Shown: one piece after another, positions 44,039-63,244 of the stretch | Layout of the letters: every line of letters starts with the position of its first letter | Numbering within the stretch: position 1 is the stretch's first letter | From: Eunapius fragilis | Lineage: Eukaryota; Porifera; Demospongiae; Spongillida; Spongillidae | Length of the DNA: 64,000 bases | NCBI GenBank assembly: GCA_963681505.1 | Contig: OY811984.1 | Span: 124,001-188,000, forward strand | Reading direction: 5' to 3' | Position numbers and translations under genes: made by a program | Notes under the pieces: model-generated | What the model was told of the DNA's origin: nothing | The model's database searches: none | What the model saw: only the letters and a program-made list of their open reading frames with translations

Positions 44039-46415
44039 ATGGTAAGCTTTGGCTATATACTGCGAATTTAGATTACTGCATGCCAACATAAAGCCCCCGA
44101 AGAAAGGAAAGGGAAAGGGAAAGGGAAAGGGGAAAGGAAAGGGTAAGGGAAAGGATGCAAAGCCAGCGATGACCGGTACCGAAGATATGACCAGAGAAGA
44201 GGTAATGATGCATGCTCTGCAGTGAGAGATTTGACTCATGTGTGGTCTGCAGCTGGATGAGTACGCACAGAAGCTTATGGACGAAATCACAAGGGAAAGG
44301 GATGAGCGAGGTTTCTTTCAGCTCGAGCGTGACAAAGTAAACACATTCTGGGACATAACAAAAAAACAGTTGGAAGAATCCAAAGCAACCATACGAAACA
44401 AAGAGAGAGAATTAGAGGAAGCAGAGGAGAGGCATCAAGTTGAAATTAAGGTTCATTAAGCTTGATATATATATATATATATGCAAATGCAACAGCTCCC
44501 ATCCCTTCTGCCAGGTGTATAAACAAAAAGTGAAGCACCTGTTATATGAACATCAGAACAACATAACTGAGCTAAAGAGAGACGGTACATCACTATTGAT
44601 AGATACTGCTCCTATTCCGAACCCTATCTCTTAGGTGTTGTATCTCTAACGCTGGAGCAGAGCCAGCACAAAGAACGTGAGAAGGATGTCATAGTGGAGA
44701 AGAGGGAGCTGAAGGTAACTACAGAGCAATGAAGATATTAATTACTGGTTCTATACAACCAGGTTGAACTGAAAGAGATGGAGTTAGCCCATCAGGAGGC
44801 TGTAAAGGAACTCAAGTTGGTCTGTTATGCCCTAGTCTACATTACCTCAGTGCTCATCCAATAATGCCATCCAGACTCATGACCAGGAAGTGACAAAATT
44901 AAGAGAAGAATTTGAGCTGCTTGCAACTGGTGAGTGTGATATATTACTGCTAGAATTATTTTTATTTTTTAAAATTCACACTTCTGATTGGATTGCAGAA
45001 TTGCAATCAAAGCATGATATGAAGATGGCTGCCTTGAGGGATGAATTAGAACTGCGGAGAAAAATGGAAATACATGAAATTGAAGAGGTACTTATCTAAA
45101 TGGTGGCCTTAATCATTAGCTCTTCACACTAGCGCAAGAATGCTCAAATCAATGCTTTGATGAAAAACCATGAAAAAGCATTCAGTGATATCAAAAATTA
45201 TTACAATGATATCACTCTCAATAACCTGGCCCTAATAAACTCCCTGAAGGTATGTATAGCTGATAAGTGCTAAAAAAATGTCAAAAAGATGTACAACTTA
45301 CCCAGGAACAAGTGGAAAGGATGAAGAAAGAACAGGAGCGACTTGAAAAACAGTTGTCCGAAACACAGGCGGAAAACAGAAAGCTTCAGGAACCACTGCA
45401 GAAAGCAAAAGAAGAAGTTGTAGAACTAAGAAAGCAATTAGCCAACTATGAGCGAGATAAGACATCACTTGCAGTAAGCTATACTATTGACTTAGAGCCG
45501 GAGTTAAATGCAAAGCCTTAAGCACCCAAAAATTTTGTGCAATCTTGTATGGTATGTCACATAAATATACGTGTGTGTGTGTGTACACATAATTTTGTCC
45601 GTTAGTTTTAAATTGGCATGAATGTTAGTCCCAGCCCCCCATCCCCCACGTTTTGTTGTTGACTACAGCCATGAAATGTCACTGTTGCAGAATGCGAAGG
45701 CAAGAGTTAAGGCACTAGACTCAGAGCTAAAGAGTTTGAAGTGGGAGCACGAAGTCTTAGAACAAAGATTTGCTCAGGTAGGTCAATTATTTTGCCTTCC
45801 TCTTGTAATTCTTGTATGTGTATATCTCCCACAGACAGAGAAAGAGAGAGATGAACTGTACAGTCGATTTGTTACAGCCATTCATGATGTGCAACAGAAG
45901 AGTGGATTTAAGAATCTGTTATTGGAAAAGAAACTATCGGCTTTGGCTGACACATTGGAGAAAAAGGTGTGCAAACAAACATTCCCCCGTAGCACCAATA
46001 TTCAGTATTCCAACAGGAAGCACAACTCAACGAGGTCTTGTCAGCTTCCAATCTGGACCCCTCAGCTCTTACGATGGTTACAAGAAAACTAGAGGTAACA
46101 CAATTAGTATTTTTAAAGGGTCAAATATTATTTTCTCAACTTGCAGGATGTTCTAGATTCAAAGAACAGTGCTATCAGAGATCTGCAATATGAACTAGCA
46201 CGTGTCTGCAAAGTAATTAACACACCCACATAACAGCACAGCATTCACTACTCCCATCTCTCCAGGCACACAATGACCTTATTCGGACATATGAAGCCAA
46301 AATTACTGCATTTGGTATTCCAACAGACGAACTTGGCTTCAAGCCTCTGCAAAGTACAGTGGCAGGCCAAACACTTGGACAAGGACCTGCAGGCCTGGTC
46401 TCATCACCTACATAA
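44039..46415 (+). CDS. GAS8: GAS8/DRC4, nexin-dynein regulatory complex subunit
   Basis: Coiled-coil axonemal protein of motile cilia, part of the nexin-dynein regulatory complex. Exon 1 contributes only the ATG (44039-44041) followed by gtaagc. Exon 2 (from 44094) continues [13 protein letters not shown]. Landmarks follow in family order: [192 protein letters not shown] and [16 protein letters not shown], with stop at 46415. Conservation is very high throughout. It implies the organism has motile cilia or flagella. Confidence 0.96.
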
Positions 46416-46635
46416 TACTTCCATTGTTGTGCATTGTGCTATGAAGTGCAAAGCTTTTTTTGTACAGACACTACATAGATCAGTGCTATCATAGAATCAT
46501 TGAAACATGAGAACGCAGCTACTGTCTCAGTTTACAATCAATGACAACATCACAGACAATCACTTAAGCAGTGTATAACCCTAATATCATATGCACACGG
46601 ATGGTGTGTTCTAAGCCATGTTCTATTGTACGAGG

Positions 46636-46875
46636 CTAGTGATACTTGCGAATTCGGTCGTGCTTCAAGTGCTTGTAATGAACCATGTAGTTCAACACCA
46701 TGCATAATCCAGCCAACTGCAGGAAAGGTGTTAGCCGGGCATTCTTGCAGGTGACGTATCTAGTCCTGTAGCTGGCCACCGCCCTGCTCGCGTAGGTAGG
46801 AATTGCGCCAAGTCGGAAGTTCTTAAGCGTATATTCTCCGAGATCTCGTATTCTCACATCCCATAAGTTGGACAT
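46636..46875 (-). CDS. ATP5MF: Mitochondrial ATP synthase subunit f
   Basis: Small inner-membrane subunit of the F1Fo ATP synthase membrane arm. A single exon encodes 79 residues from MSNLWDVRIRDLGEYTLKNF. It has a central transmembrane segment (PFLQLAGLCMVLNYMV) and the diagnostic C-terminus YKHLKHDRIRKYH, almost identical to animal subunit f. Tail-to-tail with GAS8 (about 220 bp between stops) and divergent from the TIR gene (250 bp). Confidence 0.93.
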   Translation of the reverse strand: MSNLWDVRIRDLGEYTLKNFRLGAIPTYASRAVASYRTRYVTCKNARLTPFLQLAGLCMVLNYMVHYKHLKHDRIRKYH

Positions 46876-47125
46876 CTTCTAAAGTAAAAACCGAACACAA
46901 AGTCACCAAGACCCATCTATCAACAATGCGTACCGTTCTTTGTTCAACAAAGTAGCGTGAGTATCATGTGACGTACGCGCGCTAACAACACAACGAATTC
47001 TATTTGAAGCGCAAGCATGTTAGGTTAATTTCCTTTTACATGTGCACTGAAAGGCTTATTCTTGTGACGCAGTCCACAATTCCGGCTGTCTCCATTTCGA
47101 CACTATATGTCCTCGTGCGAGTAGT

Positions 47126-48673
47126 ATGGCAACAGATACAGCCTCTACCTCTGAAAACTCACCTTCTCACAGTCTCCATTCCAAAAAATCATTTTTATCT
47201 CCAGAAACAACAGAACCTAGAGCAAAGCGACAGAAAACCGACTCTGATATCACTTTCCACCGATTTCAATCGACTGGCCGTCAAACTGACGCTCATGCAA
47301 TCCACCAATCGGGCAAATTGACTATACCGCAACCCATTAGACGGGAAAGGGCGAAAATACCAGGCGATGATAGTTGCAGAACCAAACTAATAGATATTGG
47401 CAGCACAGATGTATGTTTTGAAAAACCAATCATGGTTAAAAACTCTAGTATACATGCACAGGCAGTATTTGACGTTGGTGAATCCTGTCGGCCACAGGAC
47501 AGAAAAGAAGAATGCACAGGTTTGTGCATACATTAGCATAAGCATTTTGCATACAGGGTGTCTACTTAGGGTTAAATACTTTCAGTTGTAGGAGGAGTAT
47601 TGTGTACATTGCATGGATAATTACACTAATTAATATCGTTCGGTGATGTTCCATGCAATGTGTGTGTAGTAGTTCTGATTTTACAAGCAGCAATCAATAC
47701 ATTCAGTTGGTTATCTCTCCCTCCTCCAAAGACGGTGCACCACCTCTTCCTGTGGGCAAACAGTTCCACATCTTTGTCTCACACAGCACTCAGGACAAGC
47801 CTGTAGTGAAAGACAATCTCATTGTCCAACTGAGAGATTCTTGTGGATTTCATGTCAGAGCCTGCTACCATTTCATGCCAGATGCATCGAAATATGATGA
47901 TAAGGGCATTTCTGAGGCTCTGAACAACAGCTGTGTGGTCATTATTGGCCTGTCCAGTGCCTACCTCAACAGTGAGAGGTTAGCATCCCATGTCACATCA
48001 GCTTAGGTATCACTTAGTACATACGCGTTTGAGTGGGGAGGTGAGTGTTAAACAGTATCTCAAAATGCTTAACTCCATTTTACCATTTGTATCAGCTGTA
48101 ACCAATATCAGCTATTAATATAGAACGGTTCCATCCTCATCACTCACTGACTCCAATCTCTTCCTTATTTCACCGAGTATATTAAGCAGTGATATTGTTG
48201 GAGCATGAGGGGGGTATATGCCATCGTTCGTGGTTGGTTTTGTGAGGTCCTTTAGTTTCCTTGGTGATTGTTCAGTCTATTGTAACAGCTGGTCACTTGA
48301 AGCTTGTGCACATTCAGTGTCAATCTATATGAAAGTACTTGTAAGAACTAATGAATACATTCATCCTATCAGTATCATCTTTATAGTTCTTATCAGTACA
48401 CTTATGTTGGGGTGTCAACATTATCCAGTCCTGCTTCTTCCATTTGTATGCACACAAATTGTGATCATTTTGCCTTTAATGTCCAGGTGTCTCAAAGAGT
48501 ATAAACAGGCGGTGAATATAGAAAAAGAGAGAAGATGTTATGTAATAGTTGCTCTAATAACTGAGTGTTCACGGCCAGCAGACTTGAAACCTTATTTGTA
48601 TTTGGATTTCATTGACCAAGCAAAGAGAGGGGCGGTGTGGACCAAGCTACTGGAAGCTATCAGTGAGGACTAG
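47126..48673 (+). CDS. TIR-domain protein with disordered, NLS-bearing N-terminus
   Basis: Three exons (47126-47519, 47732-47978, 48487-48673) join in frame to 275 residues. Exon 2 uses an acceptor preceded by the tract ctctccctcctccaaag; this is the only choice I found that keeps the frame. Residues 1-131 are Ser/Thr/Lys-rich and include a nuclear-localisation-like RAKRQK. The TIR domain follows: beta-A HIFVSHSTQDKPVV, then GFHVRACYHFMPDASK, VVIIGLSSAYLNSE, and RCLKEYKQAV, where the glutamate aligns with the NADase glutamate region of SARM1-type TIRs and the SEWCxxE box of receptor TIRs. No transmembrane, death or SAM domain is seen. Role (adaptor versus NAD+ hydrolase) is undetermined. Confidence 0.85.
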
Positions 48674-48775
48674 CTGAGGGGAGGGAGAGGAGGGATCACA
48701 AGGAATTATTAATATGCTTTCCTTGCACTGCAGTGTTTTACCAAAATCCTGAAACCTGAACTGTGCAATTGCAGA

Positions 48776-48865
48776 CATTGTGCATGTTAGGGGTGACATT
48801 GTGCATGTTAGGGGTGACATTGTGCATGTAGGGGTGACATTGTGCATGTTAGGGGTGACATACCT
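48776..48865. repeat. 21-bp tandem repeat downstream of the TIR gene
   Basis: Four copies of 'gacattgtgcatgttagggg' plus t, one shortened by a base, between the TIR stop and the RNMT start. The other 350 bp of this spacer show nothing recognisable. Confidence 0.9.
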
Positions 48866-49103
48866 TTTCACCTATGAGTTACATTTCCAGTAAACCATAT
48901 ATATAGGGGTATAGGGATTTCTCATTAAGTGACCATTTGCTTATATGCTAAGACCAACAGTGCAGTACTTTTACAAGGGTTGATGTGCATATAATACATG
49001 TGATGTGTGTTGTGTGCATCTTGTGTTGGTGTACAGGAGTGCATCTTGTGTGGGTGTGTCTTACTTTTGTCGGTTTTAATCAACAGATGGAACACTCAAA
49101 TGG

Positions 49104-55197
<6,094 letters not shown>

Positions 55198-56434
55198 GGG
55201 CATGTTATTGCTCATAACTGCACCACTGACTGTGACCAGTGCTGGACTGGCTTGCAGCCTTCGACAACCAATCAAATGCATTATTTTTCATGTTAAAGTT
55301 CAATACAATTGTCCCACGTGACCCTTTGAAGACGTTTGGGCTAGCACTAGTGTAACTAATTTATTACAATTACGTATTCCAAATTGAATGTAAACTTTTA
55401 GTGGATTTTATTTATTTTTTTTTTTTTGATAGTAAGCAAACAATTCACATAAACGAAAGGAAACAAAATATGAGAATCTATTGTGCAAGTAGAAGGGCTT
55501 CCCTTGACACCAGGTCAAGAGGAGGTTGTGTAGCAGACATATAATGGCCAAGGTGAGAGCGTGCCCCTCGAATGCACATAACTGAACCTCGCAGTAATGA
55601 GTAGGCAAGGCGGCATCTCAACCACATGATGGTTAGGCTATAGGCCTGGTTCCATTTAGCAGATGCAATAGAGCGAAACTATGCCCTTAGAAAGTAAAAC
55701 AGGTACTAAGCCAACTATATATTTTACAGCGGTTGTATCAGTGTTCAAAGGAGAGCCTGTCATCGATGTATTTACTTCGTGTTAAGAATTTCTCAAAGTC
55801 GGTACTAAAAATTGCAGGGGGTGATAATTAATGAGTCGTGTAATCAGTTAATTAAAGTCGCTGTAGCGTAGCTAAATAATGTGTGGGGTCCGCCGCAATG
55901 ATTTAGTGGATGTAATGTCAATTGTCTAAATGAATCTTGAAAAGTGCAGATGTATTTGGTTGCCGTTAACTTAAGGGCGGATCCCAAATTTGGTAGTTAT
56001 CAATAATTACAACAGTAACTTGTCCGGAAACGCCCACTTATTTCTTCACCACGCCATAAATACTTGCGCCGTCCTGATATCTCTTAGAAGGTCAAATGGT
56101 AGAGTTCTGCAGTAGCAAGGTGTGCAGGCTGTAACGATGGTCCAGGCGATGAATTTTTAGTATAGGTTTTCACATTTGTGTATCTTTATGATCGTATTCG
56201 TTATTAAATCCACAATTATATATTGTAATTATTAACGTCATCGAGTATTAAACTATAAATAGAGGGCAGTGTGACGAGCAGAAACAAGAGCACGCAGGAT
56301 CTTAACGTTTTGAACTGAAGAGGCATCAGATTTGTTGTTAATAGAGATAAGTATACGGTGCGCATATTCATAGCAAGTGTTGTATTGCTTATTGGTTACG
56401 TCCGTATACTCACCAGCCCCACCCACTTCTTGAA
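55198..56434. other. Intergenic region between RNMT and the cadherin gene
   Basis: About 1.2 kb with no supported exon. It starts with the RNMT 3' flank and a T run at 55410-55430. The right part is presumed cadherin promoter and 5' UTR. Confidence 0.55.
56254..56261 (+). promoter_or_regulatory. TATA box candidate for the cadherin gene
   Basis: TATAAATA (followed by GAGGG) lies 180 bp upstream of the cadherin ATG, giving a possible transcription start near 56285. It is the clearest TATA element before any gene here, but is unproven. Confidence 0.45.
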
Positions 56435-57040
56435 ATGGCGTGCAACGCAGTTTATGGCTTTGTCCTACTGGCTTGCATCGTCACTGTAATTGGACAACAG
56501 ATTAGTAAGTGAAGCGAGCTGTGTATGTATGTGTGTGTATCTGCATGTGTGCGCGGAGTGTGTACGCTTTTTATTTCCTTTGTTAATTTTGCAGCGTTTT
56601 TCGAACCTTCGAGTTCGGTCACAATTACAATCACCGAAGAAATTAGTATTGGTAAATCAACGTGTTTCTATCTGCATGCATTCATTAATATCTCCACCAT
56701 TGTAATATTAGGTACCGTGGTATTGGAACTCCCAGGATACTGTGGAACTATCAGCAATTGGCTCAAGCCCCTCTCGTACAATGTGCAAATATCGCCATCG
56801 ACGTATTTCAATTGGAACAGTACTGTAGAAGCCATAGTTGTGGCTGGCAGACTGGACAGAGATGTAAGTGTTTGTGTAGTAAGCAGGTGTTGTTGTTGCG
56901 ACATAAAATGTATTCATAGCTTGTTGATCTGTGTTGGCACGACAACGCAAACGTTTTGCATTCGTGTTATGGTAATGATGCAGAGCTGTAACAGCACTAT
57001 AAAAGGTGGGGTGTGATTGTTGTGAATGCCCGGGGAATAA

Positions 57041-57076
<36 letters not shown>

Positions 57077-60000
57077 GGGCAAAATGGAGGTATGCCGCGT
57101 CTTCAATGTCCGTGATTAAAGGTTTTGTGGGTGCGGGCAAAATCAAGACTCAAGAGGTGCCCGTTCGCGCCTTTGCGTTAACGCGATACTGAACTATTTT
57201 TGGCGCTCCTCGGGGACATACCGGCCCCCCCCCCCCCCCCCCCCCCCCCCTCCCCGCCCCATCCTGCTCATAATGCTACTCGTGCAATCGTAATTCAGAT
57301 TACATTTATTTTTTGTGCCTATCGCTATCGCAAGTGGCCATATAATATACATTAACAACTGTGCATGTATGACGCTTAGTATTTGCTGAGTGACGTCACG
57401 CAGACGGAATTGGCGCGATTATGTTTTACCTCCAAAACGTGAAGAGGTAGTGCACATTCAACGCATGTTTGCTGCTTACTGATAAAAAGCTTGTTTGAAG
57501 TAAAGTCCATTGTTGTGCTTCGTTGCAGAGTACTTCTCCTGGCCCTGGATCAACTACCACCTTCACTGCGACTGTTAACAGTTCTGACTGTTCTGGAATT
57601 GTAAGGCGCTACAAAGCTCGAATATATATTAATTGTCCTTCCTCCCTCCATCTCCACTTCTCCTCCCTTCTCATTCTTTTCTCTCTAACCCCCCCCCCCC
57701 CCCCCCAACCTTCTCATTTCAGGCAACCTTGTCAGTTTCTGTAGTCCTCGTTGACATCAATGACAACGCACCAGTCCCAGTTCCCCTCACCACTGGTCAA
57801 ATAACCCAAGTTACATCTGTAAGGGACGTGTCTTCTAGAACCTTATGTGACCCTACCATCTTTGTAGACCACACCCATTGGTGCACAGATTTGCGTTGTC
57901 AGTGCCACTGATCAAGATACAGGAATTAATGCCCACCACATCTACAACTTGCTGCAAGGGGTGAGATGATCTGACATCCATGAAGTTTTAATCCCAGTGT
58001 TCTGTCCTCAGGGGGATGTGTTCAGCATCAATCCTCTCACAGGGTTAATTACACTAGCTGACCAAGCAACCTACGCTGCAGCACCTTACACCATTGTCAT
58101 TGAGATTACAGTGAGTTTCCTTCCCCTGATGTAAAGACATCGGGGTAATGGGTTGTAACCACCAACCGTGCAGGATACTGGGCTTCCAGTGCAGCAGTCT
58201 GTCACATACACCATATCAGTCCCGTTTGTCATCAGCTATGGGCCTCCGAAGTTCTCACGTAACATTTACGTTGTAACCTTAGATGAAACGTTGTCCACGG
58301 TTTGTTTTCACCATGCCCTTGTTGGTTGTTGTTTATAACTGCCATCCATTTCAGGGTTCTTTGCCTGTCACAACAGTGGTGGCAACTAAGTCTGACCCTG
58401 ATCCCACGGCAACCATTGTGTACTCCAAATTTTCAGGTAGGCATATTTACGTTAGCTCTAACGTGTGAAGGCACTACTGCCCCCTCTGTTTCTGCAGATC
58501 CTTCTGGGCTTTTTTCCATCAACTCAGCCAATGGAGCAGTCACAATGCAAGGCCCATTGAATGCCGAGATAAACCCGCAATACATTGTTATAGTTCAGGT
58601 CTGGGTACTCGTAATGACGTGCCATGATGTGACACTCATTCTCTGCCATAGGCAACGTTAGCCATAAGCTCACCCTATACCCAGTACTACTGCAGTGGTA
58701 GTGTGTACAGCTCATATACTGCGGTAGAAGTCCTGATCAGACATACCATCAACCAGCCGCCAGTCTGTCAACATGATGTGTACTTCTTTCCATTACCCGA
58801 GAGCATATCTGCTGGTGCATTGGTCGGGTCTGATATGTTTGCTATCGATTATGATCAGGTTTGTGTAGATGTTTCGGGGTTAATTCTGGCTTTGTGAGCT
58901 TTGTCGCTCCCGTTTCCCTAGGGTTCCAGTGCAGGTGTTACGTACAGCCTCATATCCGATACCAGCGCTGGAACGTTTCAGCTGTCAGTAGTCCAGAACA
59001 TAGTGTCTTTGTACCTGGTGAACCCTGTGGTCTACGAGGCCCTTTCTGTCAAGACTTTTGTTCTCATGGTAATGACCCATACCTTTTGGGGACCAATGTT
59101 ACTATTTGTGTTGCCATAGATACGTGCCACAGACGCAGGGGGTCTGACCTGTACAATGACCGTCTACATTGGCATAGCTGATGTCAATAACAACCCACCA
59201 GTGGTGCAACCAGATGTGTACTGCATCCACGAGAGCTGGACTACAGGGGTTACCTACTGCGTCCCCACTGCAATCAGTGTATGGTCTTAATAACCTGTAA
59301 TAACCATAATCTGTAATGCTAATAACTAACTTCACTTAGGTGGCAGATGTGGACACACCAGCTGTTAATGGAGCCATTGTGTTGAGTGCTATCGGAGATA
59401 CCAGGTACATTAGGGGAGGAGCCTGTAGTGGAAGGAACCATTAGGGGAGGAGCGTTTAGTGGGGGGCGACTGTTGGGAGGAACCACTATATCCCATCAGA
59501 TCATTGATGTTTCCTTGTGCACAGGTTCTCCATTAATGCATCAAACCATCTGTGTGTACATGACCTGGACTATGAACTGCAGCAAGTGGTCATTATCACT
59601 GTTCTTGCTAAGGATCATGGAGGTGTTCCCCCATACAACCAAGGGGATGCCATTTTCACTATCAATGTAGTCAATGACAACGACAACACTCCTTACTTTG
59701 TTCCTATTCCATCTGGTGCCATCCGCCTACGTGAGCAAACACCACATCCCAATGTTCTGACCCTCCAAGTGAGTTCATTCAGTTCATTATATCAACATAT
59801 CATTTCCACTAAACACACTTCCTAGTGGGTGTGGCTATCAGTGCAACATTTGATCTTGCATGCTTCTCTTTGCAGGTATATGATCGTGATCTTTCACCAT
59901 ACAATAACCTGTGTGTGACCATTTCGGATACGTCAAACAACTTTGAAATTGTTCAGAGAGTCCTTCCTACCATTGGAGGGAATGTCACTACTGTACAGCT

Positions 60001-63000
60001 CTCAGTGGCCACTGTCCTCCAGTACAGCTTCCAACATCAATGGAACATCACACTTTCGGCTACTGACCTGGGCTGTAACACTGACACATTTACCACTACA
60101 TCATCCATCCTGGCCTGTTCAAACACTGTGTCAGCTCTGACTGGAATAGCCACTGTCATCATAGATGTTGGGGTGAGTAGTGTCTTTGTGGTACCTAAAT
60201 GTCTTAGCCTCTCACCAACTTATTTCTTCTTCACAGTGTTATAGACCTCCACCCACTTTTACCCAAACAACTTACACTGGCTGTGTGGTAGAGAACAGTG
60301 CTAACCTGACCCTAGTGGCTCCTGTCAGTGCTGCTGACCTCCATTGCAACAGCCAGGTGACTTTTGCAATCCAAAGCCAGCAGGTGTCTGCCTTTGCGAT
60401 AAACACCACTAGTGGAGCCTTGAGTGTGGTGAACCCTTCTTTGTTGGACTATGAGAGCTATCCTCCAAACCCACACATCATATCAGTGACTGTAAGTGTA
60501 TGTACTCCTTATCCTACAGCTTTAGCAACCTTGAGTGGACTTGTAACTAAGGGGATTTATGGGATGGGTAACTAAGGGATTTATGGGTTGGGTAACTAAG
60601 GGATTTATAGGATGGTAACTAAGGATGGAAAACTAAGGGGTTTTGTGGGATGTAACTAAGGGGATTATGGGATTGGTAACTAAGGGAATTCATTAAGGGA
60701 TTTATGGGATGTTAACTAAGGGATGGAACCAAGTGATGGGTAATTAAGGTTTATGATGGCATGGTAACTAAGGTGGTGTATGGGATGGTAACTAAGGTGG
60801 TGTACCATTACATCATAGTTGTATTGCTGTGTGCTCTTATCCCCCCAGGTGATTGCCTGGACTGAGCCAGATGACCTTCAAGGCAGTGTAACTAGCACAG
60901 CCACTGTGCTCATTGAGGTCCTTCCTTTCAATGAGTTTGCACCTGTTGTCACAGATGTACGTGTCCAGAATGTGTCTGCTCAGGTCCTCTTTAATCCTCC
61001 AGGTTGGCAAGACCTCATATGCAATAAGCAGCTGCATTATTATGTGCCCACCTTTGACCCCAACAGCGTCAGTGTACTACATACCAGAGAACAAACAGTG
61101 TAACATTTTGTCACCCCTCATGACTCTGGCTGCTTCTGACGCTGACAAATATGACTTAGCAACTGGATGCAATCAGAGCCTACCTTATTATCAGTTGATG
61201 TCAGTTACTGTGAGTTAACTAACTACTGGTTATCTAACCACAAATGTTGTTTATTTATGTGTTGCCCTTTTTTTTAACAGCCTGCTGGTAGACTAACTGT
61301 CACCTCAAGCGGTCAGGTGATGCTTACCTCTTGTCTGGACTACAGTCCTCCATACATTAATGGCGGGTGTCCCACTGGAGGTGACAGGAGCATATCGGTG
61401 CAGGTACAAGTCTGTGACTGTCAAGGAACACAGTCTCTGGTGGGCTGCACTGGAACTATATCTGGAACACAGCAGTGCAGGTACGTGTATAAAGATGGAC
61501 CAGGGATGGCCGTAGCCTGACCAGGGTAGTGTATGGATGGCCGTAGCCTGACCAGGGTAGTGTATGGATGGCCGTAGCCTGACCAGGGTAGTGTATGGAT
61601 GGCCGTAGCCTGACCAGGGTAGTGTATGGATGGCCGTAGCCTGACCAGGGTAGTGTATGAGATGGATTTGGTTTGCTTTCTCCACAGTATTTACAGCTTC
61701 ACTATTGAGGTCCTAGACGTTAATGACAACCTACCTGTTATAACATCAAATTATCCTTCATGTATTAATGTTCTTGAGGTGAGTCAGCTGTGTGTGTGTG
61801 TGCACCCATATGGATCAAGCACACCACTGCACACAGGCAACACCAGGAGGCACTGCAGTAACCACCATAACTGCAGTAGACTGTGACTTTGGAACCAATG
61901 CTGTCATCTATTATGATATCCTTGATGGTCAGCCAAAGCTTATAGTACATTAAGTCAAGTTATTGCATGTGCACTGACCGTATGTAAAGATCTAAAGTTG
62001 TGTTATGAGGGGATGAGGGGGTATCAGGGGAGGCAGGGGAGGGGAGGGCTATCAGGGGAAGGGGGTTATGAGGGGAGGGGTTATCAGGGGAGGAGGATTA
62101 TTGATCAGGGGAGGAGAGGGTTATCAGGGGAGGGGAGGGCTATATGAGAGGGGGGTTAACTTATCAGGGGAGGATGGTTATCAGGGGAGGGGAGGGTTAT
62201 CAGGGGACGGGGGTGTTTATATATGGGACAGTTCATACTTACATCAGTGGATATATATGAAGCACTTCATACTATGCCATTTCTCTATTGTCACACTTTT
62301 TGGTTCTATTGTACCATGCATATAAGGTCGGATACCCCCCAGGGGTCAAAAACTGGGGGTCAAGTGGTATAGTATGAAGTGTTGAATATAGGAAGTCGAT
62401 AGGTGTTTATCATTTAGAAGATATAGAACTTCAAATACACACGAATTTTATTTATACACCCAGTGATGCCATTGTCATTGTTTTCATCTGATGCCCACCT
62501 CTAGTTGGCACGGCAGGGGACAGGTTCACTCTCAACACCTTCAATGGAACCATCACTGTGACCCCAGGAGCCGAACTTGAATATGAAGACCTTCCAAATG
62601 TTTTCACGTTTGTCGTGGGCGCCTACAATCCCACCAGTCCTATTCTAGCGGTCTGTCATTTCTGTTACCACTTCCATGAGTGATGCTTTTATAATCGTCT
62701 TTTTCCCTCCTCCCCTGTCCCCCTGTCCCCTTGTCTTCCTCCTCCCTGTTTCCTCCATAACAGTCCACAAATAATGTGGTGGTGACTATCTGTCTGGTTA
62801 ATATACACAACAACCCCCCAACCATACGCTGTCCTACAGAGTGGACCATTGCTGAGAATGATAATAGTACACTCACTGGACGAATTGCTGCAACCAGTGT
62901 TGATACAAGTGTTCTTGGACAACTGAGGTATTCTATTTATGTTCCATCCCCAATTCCTGCAACATGGTTCACAATCCCTGATCCAACTGTAAGCCACCCA

Positions 63001-63171
63001 TCGTCACCCTAAGCATGTCTTCACTAGTTTCTTTGTACTGACAGTCACCTAACATAGCAGTAAGCGGAGTTGATCGTGAGAGCCCTTACCTCCTTCAAAT
63101 TGATGGTTTGGGAAGAGCTGTTGTTACCATCAACGTTACAGTGACTGATGGAAAGTTTAATGATACCTGCC

Positions 63172-63244
<73 letters not shown>

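Noticed and set aside
55940-56180. Possible tRNA or small RNA gene near 'ggtcaaatggtagagttctg'
   Set aside because: It resembles a tRNA A-box fragment, but I find no matching B-box or cloverleaf.
57033-57250. Poly-C tracts as functional elements
   Set aside because: Homopolymer lengths here are likely to be affected by sequencing or assembly, and nothing nearby supports a function.
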